Positions 48,801-58,600 of a stretch of DNA of 64,000 nucleotides are shown piece after piece (within the stretch, counting starts at the first letter, position 1; the number at the start of each line of letters is the position of its first letter). The position numbers and the translations under genes are program-made. This DNA is from Axinella damicornis. Taxonomy: Eukaryota > Porifera > Demospongiae > Axinellida > Axinellidae. The notes below the pieces were generated by a model. It saw only the letters and a program-made list of their open reading frames with translations, did not search any database and was not told the origin of the DNA. Where the stretch lies: NCBI GenBank assembly GCA_963931865.1, contig OZ007505.1:21676074-21740073 (forward strand). Direction: 5' to 3'.

Positions 48801-51174
48801 AGGCTCTACGAAAAGCTGGGCGGGGCCTGGGAACGAGGCTACAATTGCTCCATGTAATGAAGAAAGTTCAGAGTATGTATTTGATTTTTTGGCTCAGAAC
48901 ATGTTCCTCAGCACCCCAACCAGTCTACTACAACTCATCAGTCACACCATCCCCAAGAAATGTACGCTGAATACCAACCCAATACAAGCCAAAACCCATC
49001 CCCACGAGATTACCGTTACCACCCACCACTTACACACCTCCCACCTGATGGCAGTTCCCATCCTAAGCCTCGTCCAAAGGCACCTGCAGATTCCAAAGGA
49101 ACAGTGCCATCTTTAGGTATGTAGTTGCATGGAGAGCAATATGTTATTGCTAATTGTCTGTTTGCTTTGTCAGTCGCTCAATATTGTGGAATACTTGCAG
49201 GAAGCCTCTTGAGAAACTATTGCACTTCCAGATAAAATGTAGTGGAGGTAGTTTGTAAACTTATGCCCAGTTTCCTCCCAACACTGCATCATAAGCCTTT
49301 TGCTTCCCACTCGGCAATTACATTATACCTTACTACTATTTGTGGGTACTAATTTTAGCGAATTGGGCAAGCAGCAGATTTGGCGAGTATTCATTTTAGT
49401 GTTTTAACTCACGTGCACTAGAGCTAATTGGAACTGTTGTACCGATTCTCAGAATCCGTTCCAAGTGGCAACCGCACTCAGCGGCTCAGTCTGCTGGTAA
49501 AAGGCTAGTGCAAAAGGTAGGATGAACTCACTTTTCAGAATGATGTCTCAGGTCTTGCTCATAGATAGCCATTCTTGCTATACAGCTAGCTAACCACCTT
49601 TGCAGAGCTGGGGTATGACTAGTCTCGTGCCCAGCATGAAACCTACGCGGAATATCCGTCTGGCGACTTTCAGCAGCATTCTCGGTCTTCATTTAATATT
49701 CAAAGCGCAGCTAACTGCCTGAAACCAGACAGAACAGGAAGTCCTATGCGTGAAATAATATACATAATTGCAAGAGGAATTCGACAACTTCTCGCTCCTA
49801 ATAAAGACAAAATTGAATTCTCTATAATTTCATTGGCAGTCTGAAATTCCTGCCTAAAAGTTAACAAAGACCGAGGTTTCTGCGCAAAGTCGCCAGACCT
49901 TCTCTCCCGCGAGAGGTGGAGTCTGGGCACGAGACTACAGTATGTATGTGACGTCACATGCTGCTATACTACCGTTTACAGGTTCAAAATTTAGTGGGTT
50001 TTTACTAAAATTCGCTAAAATTAATACCCGCAAATAATAGTGACCTTAAGGTTACGGGATCGTCGCGCGGTGGGCGTGGCCTGACAATTTCTTCAACCCC
50101 GTTTTTCTCGCACAGAAAGTAAGCTAGCGAAATCAAACTTACTCGACACAAAGCAGGGAGGGTAGTCAACATGCAGACCAAACATCATTACAGCAGCTCA
50201 CACTGTAGCCGTTGTACGCTGGTTAAATCGATTCCAGCAAACTAGTCACCAAAAATCTCCAGTGCGAAGACCGCCAGCGACTCGATTCTACTGTTGGGAG
50301 ACACGCCATAGGAAGCTCTAGGGCGGGACGTAAGCGTTTTGTGGCTAGGTTGAGCAGTCCTCGAAAGAACGACTCTTGAGTGCGAATAACCGCCATCTTG
50401 ACTCCCCTCTTTGGAATATAGCGTCGTATAACTTCGGAATGGTCATCAGTATTCACAAAAACGCTTTGTCCGGCCCTTTCTATATTGTTTGTACCTATTT
50501 CAACACGGTCTTCCAAGTCCAGGTCGGATCACACGGCTTTGTTTTTGGTGACAAAAAAACTATGAAATAGCGCTTAATTAAGTATACGGTGCGCGTATCC
50601 GCGCGGAGGGATCCTGTAACCTTAAGGTAGGTTTGTCTATGCATTCTGAATAATGTCACTGAGGCAGCACAACTGAGACATAGACGCTAAATACCTTCAC
50701 ATGCATGCCTATACACCAAATTGCATGGTATGTGCACTACATTGCATTCCAGGAGTCCATTCCTGTCCAATGAATCCAGACTCCCATATCAGTTTCTAGG
50801 TGTACTGTGCTGGTAGGCATACAAGACTAGTGTTAATTGGTTTCGCCATTCATTCACCAGCTGACAAGCCCAAGCTGTACCAGTTACAGTCTCTCCAGTG
50901 TCGAGGGAGGAGGGTGAAGATCATCGAGACCGTGGCTGCCAGGTGGGAAGAGGTTGCCATGGAATTACACTTCGAAGGCTACACACTACAGAACATTCAT
51001 TATGACCCTCACATCCTGTGTGTAGACACCGCCTGTCGTGTAATGTTCCAGAAGTGGCTGGATGGGGAGGGCCGTCAGCCTGCGACCTGGGAGACTCTTA
51101 TAGATGCTCTGGTTGGTGCTGGCTTTATCACAGTAGCAGAAGACTTACAGGAGATCCTCAGAAACGAAGTTTAA
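45840..51174 (+). CDS. Multi-exon protein with C-terminal death domain
   Basis: Exons with good splice sites: 45840-46001 (AIETNFAHGGQKDGSSEWLA, VEFQGGDNKISLDIQKGG), 46365-46539 (CQLGQGFPPYCCLSIEWTRE, HQVDLIGAKAPFNYFCI), possibly one from 46600, then 48898-49116 (Pro/His-rich, MYAEYQPNTSQNPSPRDYRY) and the final exon 50861-51174, which joins in phase. The last exon is a clear death domain (VAARWEEVAMELHFEGYTLQ, MFQKWLDGEGRQPATWETLI, DALVGAGFITVAEDLQEIL). The N-terminal part is not recognised and the start codon is not located; an ATG at 45712 does not join in phase by an obvious intron. The introns of 2.3 and 1.7 kb are full of mobile elements. Linking the 5' exons to the death-domain exon is supported by phase but not proven. 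Confidence 0.65.
46745..47266. mobile_element. Probable miniature transposon in the death-domain gene intron
   Basis: The left end TATATCGGGAAATTTTCATG and right end (inverse) TATATCAGGAAATTGTTG are imperfect inverted repeats. The interior has repeated AAATTTTCGCG-like words. It is non-coding and the boundaries are approximate. Confidence 0.5.
47372..47998. mobile_element. Miniature transposon with ATACC(T/C)(T/C)GTTTACACGACAC ends
   Basis: The left end ATACCTTGTTACACGACACA and right end, read on the minus strand, ATACCCCGTTTACACGACAC are inverted. TA flanks both ends. Internal segments (AACCGTGC, TTTACACG) recur several times. No transposase is seen. Confidence 0.8.
48430..48660. repeat. 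Imperfect direct duplication
   Basis: GGGCTTGCAGAGCTGGAGCA, then GCTACATATGGAGTCAAACA at about 48430-48475, recurs at about 48568-48612 (GGGCTTGCAGAGCTAGAGCA, GCTACATGTGGAGTCGAACA). It lies in the death-domain gene intron. Confidence 0.8.
48788..48841. mobile_element. 54-bp foldback element with exact 9-bp target duplication
   Basis: TAGCCTCGTTCCCAGGC..GCCTGGGAACGAGGCTA, flanked by CAATTGCTC at 48779-48787 and 48842-48850. Confidence 0.96.
49334..50042. mobile_element. Non-autonomous transposon with a second element inside
   Basis: The left end ACTACTATTTGTGGGTACTA then ATTTTAGCGAATT and the right end are inverted over ~33 bp (right: AATTCGCTAAAATTAATACC). Inside, 49620-49937 is a further element with TAGTCTCGTGCCCAG ends. 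It abuts the TTAA element that starts at 50050. Confidence 0.85.
50050..50631. mobile_element. TTAA-flanked miniature transposon, copy 2
   Basis: TTAA then GGTTACGGGATCGTCGCGCG at the left; CGCGCGGAGGGATCCTGTAA then CC and TTAA at the right. It matches the ends of the copy at 28701. A short reversed copy of its left ~56 bp is at 51256-51311. Confidence 0.8.
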
Positions 51175-51903
51175 GTCTCTGTCCAGTGTATTCATACCTC
51201 ATTGATATAATGTTATGCTGCACAGCCATAACATTATTTGTCAAACAATATGAATAAAACGGGGTTGAAGAAATTGTCAGGCCACGCCCACCGCGCGACG
51301 ATCCCGTAACCAGACAGAACAGGAAGTCCTATGCGTGAAATAATATACAATCAACTTGTAATATCGGGTGCAAGACACTGAGACGGAACTGAATGAATCG
51401 GAAAAGGCACTGCGTGAACAGTTATCAGAGTTGCAAATGCGCATAGATCAAATGGAAGAACTAGGAGAGAAATTCTCAGGAGAGGCAAAGGATTGCAGAA
51501 AGCGGTTAGAAAAGTCTCGAGAACGACTACAGACCTGCAGAGAGAAAATGAGTGAATGTAGGAATGAACTCACCAAATCACAAAGACGACTACAGAAATG
51601 CAGAGAGAAACTGACAGAATGTGAGGTAAGCTTGAAGAGGTGCAGTGATGAACTGGGCGAAGACCACTCACAGATCACAAAATGCATTAAGCGCATGAAA
51701 AAGGAGTCAAAGAACTTGTCAGGCGAGATTCAAACGCTCACAGTAGCAGCTGGTGGACTAGTAGGGACAGCTGGGGGTGTTGGCACTGCAGCTGCTATAG
51801 GTGCTCTTGGTGGGCCAGTTGGTATGGCAGCTGGGGCAGGAATAGGTTTTGTAGTTGGTTTGTTTGGAGGAGGTGCAGTAGCTAGTCGTCGGGAGAATCA
51901 ACT

Positions 51904-52140
51904 TGTAATATCGGGGCTCACTGAGCAAATCTTATTGAACAATATACAAGAACCGAAGTACAGCATACAGACAGGTCTTTTATACAAAACTAGCAGATTA
52001 AATATTACACATAAGGTGAGTACAAGGTAACAGGTTAGTGCCTACATAACCAAAGAGGTAACACATTAATACATTCAATACAATCCTAGTTTACACTGTT
52101 ACACCTAGAAGTGTGGAATGAGTTCACGTTACCACATCTC
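51904..52140 (-). repeat. 3' LTR
   Basis: Identical in length to the other LTR over 237 bp, with three substitutions, all within the first ~60 bases on the plus strand (A/G, G/A, G/A). Confidence 0.95.
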
Positions 52141-52162
52141 CTCCCCTGTTAAATCAGAGAGT

Positions 52163-53575
52163 TCAGCTTTCTGAGATGACCATGAATCGATCAGGAGGGT
52201 GACGATCTCGTTGTGGGTAACGACGGCTCACAACTGGTTGGGATGCAGATGCATGCTGAGGAACCTGAGGTTCAGGCGGATTGAGGGTATCAGCATCAGC
52301 TGGGTAGTGATGATTATCCAGAATGGGTGAATCTATTGGGCGGAAATCAGTTGCTGGAAGTTGAGAGGATGACTCCATGCATTTCCTAAGCTGGTCAATG
52401 TGTCTCTTCCAAAGGTTTCCATTGCCAACATCGACTGTGTAGGTGACTGGACCTAGTTTCTTCAAAATAGTGCCACGAATCCATTTGTTGGAGTGCTGAT
52501 AGTCCTTGACCATGACGGGGGTTCCGGGGAACAGACAACGCTGCTTTGAATGGCTATCATGATGTTTCTTTTGCTCTGCTTGTCTGGACTCCACAATTCC
52601 CTTTGTGTCAGGCTTGAGCAGGTCAAAGCGAGTTCGTAGCTTGCGATTCAGGAACAATTCGCTTGGTGATGTGTCAGTGGTGGCATGGGTTGAAGTTCGG
52701 TAGGTGAGTAGGAACTCCGATAGACGATGTTGAAGAGATCTACCGTCTTGCTCTCCAGCTCTCATTGAGCGTTTGAATGTTTGCACGAAGCGCTCTGCAA
52801 GTCCGTTCGAAGATGGGTGGTACGGTGAGCAAAGGATGTGCTTGATGTGATTGCCCTTCATGAACTGTGCAAACTCGGTTGACGTGAATTGCGGACCATT
52901 ATCCGAAACGAGCTGTTCTGGCAGTCCGAAACGAGCGAACATGGATCGTAGAGCTTCAATGGTGGTGTGAGAGGTGGTGGTTGACATTGTGACAACCTCA
53001 GGCCACTTAGAGTGGGCATCGACCACTATGAAAAACATTTTGCCCTGGAAGGGTCCAGCGAAGTCCACATGGATCCGCTTCCATGGAGTGTCTGGCCAAA
53101 CCCATGGATGTAGTGGTGCTGTAGGTGGATTGGGCTTGATGGCATGACACGATGGTGCTGCGTCCGTGCGGACGTTCAGAATTGCTTTGTAGGGGTCTAC
53201 GGTGCCCCGTTCGTCAGCGAACGATGACTGATTTTGCTGCATTAACAATTTCAGCGGGCTGAGTTGGGCGCTGCGGATGCTGGCGATCTTATTCCAGTCA
53301 AGTCGGAGGTATCGCAGCCAGTTCCGTCCGAACAGACTTGGGCCATCTCCCCCGACAACAACCAGTACAAGTTTCTCTGCTTGACTTCCGTACTGTACAC
53401 GTACGTTCAGCGTCCCGATAACCTTTATAGGTTCTTCTGTGTAAGTCCTGAGGACCAGGTCCGAGGCGTGTAGCTTCAAGTGCGGGAGCAACGCTCGTCT
53501 GGTCTTCTCGGAGATGATCGAAACGGCGGCGCCCGTGTCAACCTCCATCGTCAGGCTTGTGCCATTGACGACTAC
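52163..53575 (-). CDS. Retroelement protease-integrase frame, RT/RNase H missing
   Basis: The frame starts with an aspartic protease (VDTGAAVSIISEKT with catalytic D-T-G, later LFGRNWL). After TDAAPSCHAIKP it passes directly into the integrase region (PTAPLHPWVWPDTPWKRIHV, D of DFAGPF; VSDNGPQFTS; then the catalytic-core end YHPSSNGLAERFVQTFKRSM) and a chromatin-binding-like tail (VMVKDYQHSNKWIRGTILKK). The D,D-35-E core is visible. About 700-800 residues usual for RT and RNase H are absent and the frame is kept across the junction near 53132-53138. It overlaps the end of Gag by frameshift. Confidence 0.92.
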   Translation of the reverse strand, partial: VVVNGTSLTMEVDTGAAVSIISEKTRRALLPHLKLHASDLVLRTYTEEPIKVIGTLNVRVQYGSQAEKLVLVVVGGDGPSLFGRNWLRYLRLDWNKIASIRSAQLSPLKLLMQQNQSSFADERGTVDPYKAILNVRTDAAPSCHAIKPNPPTAPLHPWVWPDTPWKRIHVDFAGPFQGKMFFIVVDAHSKWPEVVTMSTTTSHTTIEALRSMFARFGLPEQLVSDNGPQFTSTEFAQFMKGNHIKHILCSPYHPSSNGLAERFVQTFKRSMRAGEQDGRSLQHRLSEFLLTYRTSTHATTDTSPSELFLNRKLRTRFDLLKPDTKGIVESRQAEQKKHHDSHSKQRCLFPGTPVMVKDYQHSNKWIRGTILKKLGPVTYTVDVGNGNLWKRHIDQLRKCMESSSQLPATDFRPIDSPILDNHHYPADADTLNPPEPQVPQHASASQPVVSRRYPQRDRHPPDRFMVISES

Positions 53576-54438
53576 GTCAACTTCGACTGGGGGGACGATT
53601 GCGTACCCATCTTGTAAAGATGGTAGTCTTCGCCACTACTTTCACCAGTAACAGCGGTTGGGTCGTCATCTTGAACACGGTTAGTGTTTCTGTGTTTCTT
53701 GTTCCGGGTAGGTTTCGGCTGGGTGCGGCGCGTAGGTTGGTTCTTTGATCTGCAGGCCAGCGCGATATGTCCTCGTTTGCCGCAGTGGTGGCATTCAGCG
53801 TCTTTAAATTTGCATTCGGCTGGGTCGTGGGCAGAACGGCCACAGCGGTAGCACGGTCGCTGTTCTTTAGTCCGAAGGGATTGGCTAGAGAAGGACCGGA
53901 TAGCAGGATCTGATGGCTTGAACGATTTTGTGTTCTTGTCAGCTGCTTCCATGCTTCGGGCGATGTCCATCGCTTTGGCGTAGGTGAGCTCAACCTCTGA
54001 GAGTAGTCGGCGCTGGATGTTCTCGTGCCGTAGGCCGCATACAAGGCGGTCGCGGAGGACTTCCTCCAGGGTTCCCCCAAACCGACAGTGGGTCGCCAAC
54101 CTCCGTAGGGCTGCATCGTAGTCAGTGATGCTCTCTCCCACAGCTTGGTCCCGTTTGTGGAAATGGAATCGCTCTGCTATTACTGCACGTTTCGTCTCGT
54201 AGTGACGGCGCAGAACGACTGAAATCTCTGACAGAGATTTGGTCTTTGGCGGATCCGGCGCGAGTAGATCGCTTAGGAGGGCGTACGTCGCAGATCCGAT
54301 AGCGCTGAGGAGAATGGGTACTTGCTTGTCTTCATCCACGGAGTTGGCGGTAAAGTAGAGTTCAACACGTTCAAGGTAGGCCTTGATTGCATCCGACTCG
54401 GGCTGAAATTCCTTAAGAGTGCCGAACTGCGTGGCCAT
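53572..54438 (-). CDS. Retroelement Gag with two zinc knuckles
   Basis: About 288 residues starting MATQFGTLKEFQPESDAIKA. The capsid-like helical part includes ESITDYDAALRRLATHC and LRDRLVCGLRHENIQRRLLS. Two CCHC knuckles follow (CYRCGRSAHDPAEC and CHHCGKRGHIALAC), then a basic tail. The start is the first ATG after the primer-binding-site region. Confidence 0.92.
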   Translation of the reverse strand: MATQFGTLKEFQPESDAIKAYLERVELYFTANSVDEDKQVPILLSAIGSATYALLSDLLAPDPPKTKSLSEISVVLRRHYETKRAVIAERFHFHKRDQAVGESITDYDAALRRLATHCRFGGTLEEVLRDRLVCGLRHENIQRRLLSEVELTYAKAMDIARSMEAADKNTKSFKPSDPAIRSFSSQSLRTKEQRPCYRCGRSAHDPAECKFKDAECHHCGKRGHIALACRSKNQPTRRTQPKPTRNKKHRNTNRVQDDDPTAVTGESSGEDYHLYKMGTQSSPQSKLT

Positions 54439-54471
54439 GTCGCGGGAACGAATCCCATCCTCGTCGCCAAA

Positions 54472-54711
54472 TGTAATATCGGGGCTCACTGAGCAAATCT
54501 TGTTGAACAATATACAAGAACCAAAGTACAACATACAGACAGGTCTTTTATACAAAACTAGCAGATTAAATATTACACATAAGGTGAGTACAAGGTAACA
54601 GGTTAGTGCCTACATAACCAAAGAGGTAACACATTAATACATTCAATACAATCCTAGTTTACACTGTTACACCTAGAAGTGTGGAATGAGTTCACGTTAC
54701 CACATCTCACA
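54472..54711 (-). repeat. 5' LTR
   Basis: Plus-strand ends are TGTAATATCGGGGC and CCACATCTCACA. It is followed on the plus strand by target duplication CAACT and the continuation of the broken host gene. Confidence 0.95.
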
Positions 54712-54888
54712 CAACTGGAAGAAACAAGGAAAAAACTACGTAGATGTGAAATTGAGCTGAACGATTGTGGTTATGTGGTTGAAAGATGCAAGGAGACACT
54801 GAGGAGGATTCAGGTAGAACTAGAAGCATTGAAACGAGTTGTGTATGGGCTGGAAAAATCTCTTGGCAGACTTTCACTGGGCACTTAA

Positions 54889-55643
54889 AAACACTTCACA
54901 CTGAATTTCCATTTGTCATGTCCTACTATCTTATACCATGTAGCCTGTTGAACGCAGCTGCCGTATACATTTTATTCTTGCAAGGATATCATTCAAATTC
55001 ATTGCAGAAGCAAAAATTATTGACACCCTTGGTATACGTCATTGCAAAAGTCTGCTATTTAACCTTTGCCTGATATTGTCATCGGTACCAACTAACCTGC
55101 AAGCTGGGACTTGCATGTTCAATCACACAATCAAAATACCATGCAGTATATCAACAGGCACACTGTAAGTGGGAATGTCAAAGGTCATTATCTGCAACTG
55201 AATGTTAGATGTGCTAACATACTCAGTGCTTCATTATTGCTTATAATTATAAATAATAATTTATAAACAAAGCTTAATGCGGCCAAGTTGCCAACTCGAT
55301 TAAGTGTTATTATTGTTTAATCACTCAAGCATCTGCAAGTGGTCATACCTCCATGGCCAGTTATACAGTATAATAATAATTATAACAAATCCTTCTTTGT
55401 AGTCATATTGTACCCTCAGATACTTCTCGCCATTCCAGTACAGTACATACTTGCTAGCTAGCCAAACATTACTCATGCAGGCCATGCAGTACACGTACAC
55501 CTGCAACCGTGACCAAGCAGGAGAGGTGATAATTATGCATTGGAACCCCTCTTTGGCCCTGATATAGACAACATCAATTGGAAAACTGTGATTATAATTA
55601 TTATGATCATTGAGCTGTGATCATGACATCGATCAGTGAGTCC
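54889..55643. other. Intergenic, no gene seen
   Basis: AT-rich sequence between the broken death-domain paralogue and the 3' end of PUS7. No domain, repeat end or RNA gene recognised. Confidence 0.5.
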
Positions 55644-58600
55644 CTAATCTAGACAGCTGTCCGTTGGGTTGAGCAGGGCCTGGTGGTAGGAAGAGGTCTC
55701 CATCTTCAGAAGCTCACGGACGGCCATTGTCGCATAGGTGGCAGGAGGAAGAGAGAATCTCAGTCTCAGAGCCTTGAGCTTGCCACCTACAGAAAACAAA
55801 TTAGGCAGACCCGTACTCAGGCTGTTTCTGGGCTAATTCCTAGATCACTTGCAGAGAAGTGATCAATATTGGTCAGAAAATCAGGGGTATAACTGGATGT
55901 GGACTCATCCAAAGTGAGTCTCCTCAAAAACTGCTCTCTTACTAGAGATAATGACTGCCCTTGATCAAAGCCACCATAAGCTTGGCTTAGAAAAACTTGA
56001 CTGTGGGTGTGAGTTTTGCTGGCCTTACCAGGTACTGACTGTGGGTGTGGCTTGTTTTCCAAGCTATCTACATCTGAGAGGGTGAGGGGAATTGTGACAT
56101 CATTATAGTGAAGCACCTCCCTAGCGTGGGGGGAGAGATAGAAAGCAGAATTAGCAGAATAATGTTGGACATTGATTACTGGGCGAGCGTGAGCAAGCCA
56201 CATTTTTGCCACTGAGAATGAAATTGTCAAAGACATAATGTAAAACTCACATATACGACAGCTTCATTCTCAACGTACGTATACGACGCAGACGGACAGA
56301 CAATTCGTGCAGCCACCACGACTATGTGGGGCAAGCATGAGCTAGCACCAATTAGCTTCAGACAACTGACAACAACGTCAAACAACAAAATAATGTCAAA
56401 GGAAAGATCTAGCCAAGAGTCAGGGCTCCACTAGCATTATCTAGCCAAGAGTCAGGGCTCCACTAGAATTATCTAGCCAAGAGTCAGGGCTCCACTAGCA
56501 TTATCTAGCCAAGAGTCAGGGCTCCACTAGAAATATCTAGCCAAGAGTCAGGGCTCCACTAGCATTATACAGCTGGTTATTGTCAGGGTCAGATAACCTC
56601 CTGTTTACATTGTAGTCGACGAAATGGCAGACCAAACTGGAATAGAACCGGAATAGACGAACCAGGTGTAATTTGCAAATTCTTAGTTCAGGTTTCATTA
56701 ACAATTAGGCTGTGAGTCCTATAAATGAGCTTATAGTACCAGTACACATATAGGTCTGCAAGCATCTAGTAACAATTACACGTGTAATTGTTGTTCCAGG
56801 CACCAACTATGAGCATAGCTACCCAGGAATGAACAGAATGACCACTTGTAAGATTATTATAATGCACGAGTATAAAGGATCCTGGTAGTGCAACAGTATT
56901 CTCATCACAGACTAGAGGGAGGAAGAATGAGGGTCTCCTTTTGTCTGTACATTGCTGCAGCAGCTGCCTCTCTCCTGGTGGCCCGGGCTCAGCGGGTGAG
57001 GAGTCCGGTCTAGTGCATGCGGAAACTATTTCACAATGATTGGATAATGGTGGGATTAGTCTGGCAGAGGTTTCACAATGAAGTTTGTTAGGCTAGCTGT
57101 TGATCCACAATGCTAGCATCTATACTGATGGGATATATCTATCTGTCAATTTATCTATCTATTTATCTGCATGTGATCAAAACTGAAGGAGGGAACATCT
57201 GATAAACAATGCTTCATACGTAGCTTGAGTAACCTATTGTTGTTCACTCGCTTTTTCGAGAGGTTGAATAATTCCGAATGTGACAGGCAATCACTAAATC
57301 CTTTTAAATTTTTGGGAGAAAATTTTTTGCCTCTAGTTAGCATATATTGCGTGTACTAAGCACTGCAGTGTGTGGGCTCTGTTGATCACAAACACTCCTG
57401 GTACCCATCCTGTCCTAAATGTTCATCTCCGCCACAGCAAATATCACTCAGCTGCCCGGACAACTATGAAAGGATGAACTACGACACTTGCCAGTGCATG
57501 GCTGAACCAGATGAGCCCTGCCCAGACGGGTTGGGCTGGGATCCCAACCGGTGCGAGTGTCAGAGCGTGCCAGAGCAGGTGTGCACTAAGACATGTCCCC
57601 CGGGGGCAACCATCCAGCAAGACTGCGAGTGTCACACAGACGACTGCTCATCTCTGAGCGCCACAGATTGTGAGAGCGTGAAGTGCGCAGCAGATTCATA
57701 CTGTGGGCTTGGAAAGAAGACATCCATTTCCATCCCAGGGTAAGTAGCACCACGGTTTCATATGTTAAGATTAAATGGCCTCATTCCCAGGCCCCAACTC
57801 GTGCTGGGGTGGGAGCCTAGGAATGAGGCTAAGGCTTGACAACAAAGGTATACTGAGCACAGGCCGAGTAGGATTGTAGGTCTATGACAGAAACTTCTTT
57901 CCCTGGATGCAGTGAGCCTCCGAGGGTGTTTTGTTCTGGCTGTGGCTGCTGCAGCACGGCACGTCTCCAGGACGATCTCCATCTCATGAGGGGACTAGGG
58001 GAGGATGACATGCTACCTGTGGCAAGGACCAATGAGGAATGCAGCGGCTCTCCTTGTGGAAACATACAAGGCCCCTGAGATAAATTACGTAACTGTCATG
58101 ACGATGGATTCCATAGCTACAAGTCTCACTGTCATTATGTTAACTCAAGTTACATAATATTATGCTTTATCTATTGTTGCTAATGATGTACTAGTGTACT
58201 AGTAATTTTGTGTTGGTGTATTGTTAGTTGAATTCACACAGCTTGTTACTAGAGGTTACTAGGGATCATTAATACAGACTACTAGAGGGTACTAGAGATT
58301 ACTGGAGATTACTACAGACCACTAGAGGCTACTAGTAGTCCTAGAGATTATAACAAAGCAAAGATCCGTACTGATGTTAGCAGCTAAATCTTCAGGCTTG
58401 GGAATTCAACCATTAGGCCTGATGGATATCAAGAACTGCCATCAAACTGCTCAGTAAATGCCATCACACCACACACACTGATCACAATGGCAGCACTGTA
58501 CGCAGCTGTACGCAGCTGTACGCAGCTGTACATATGATGGTTTCAGTACATGCACTCGCTAATTAAGCTAATACTTGGGAATGGCACACAATATTTCCCC

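Larger units (their letters stand above)
51904..54711 (-). mobile_element. Internally deleted Ty3/gypsy-type LTR retrotransposon
   Basis: A 2.8-kb element on the minus strand with ~237-bp LTRs at 51904-52140 and 54472-54711, ends TG..CA and target duplication CAACT (51899-51903 and 54712-54716). The two LTRs differ at three positions, so the insertion is recent. TTTGGCGACGAGGATGGG follows the 5' LTR (primer-binding-site region), and a purine run (AGGGGAGGAG) precedes the 3' LTR. It encodes Gag and a protease-integrase frame, but no reverse transcriptase or RNase H. The LTR outer boundary on the 3' LTR is ambiguous by a few bases. Confidence 0.95.
51369..54888 (+). pseudogene. Broken paralogue of the death-domain/glycine-zipper gene
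   Basis: 51369-51903 reads DTETELNESEKALREQLSEL, then CREKMSECRNELTKSQRRL and the glycine-rich hydrophobic segment (AAGGLVGTAGGVGTAAAIGA, GGPVGMAAGAGIGFVVGLFG). It matches the second half of the gene at 44099 closely. The reading is cut after REN by an LTR element and resumes at 54712 (QLEETRKKLRRCEIELNDCG) to a stop at 54886-54888 (KSLGRLSLGT). There is no death domain or start codon upstream; instead the 5' edge is a rearranged junction. It could be transcribed as a fragment, but an intact protein is not possible as read. Confidence 0.88.

Noticed and set aside
55644..56120. PUS7 3' fragment as a truncated pseudogene
   Set aside because: At first it looked isolated from the rest of PUS7, but it joins in phase to the exon at 61143-61202, so it is the real 3' end of one gene with a long intron.
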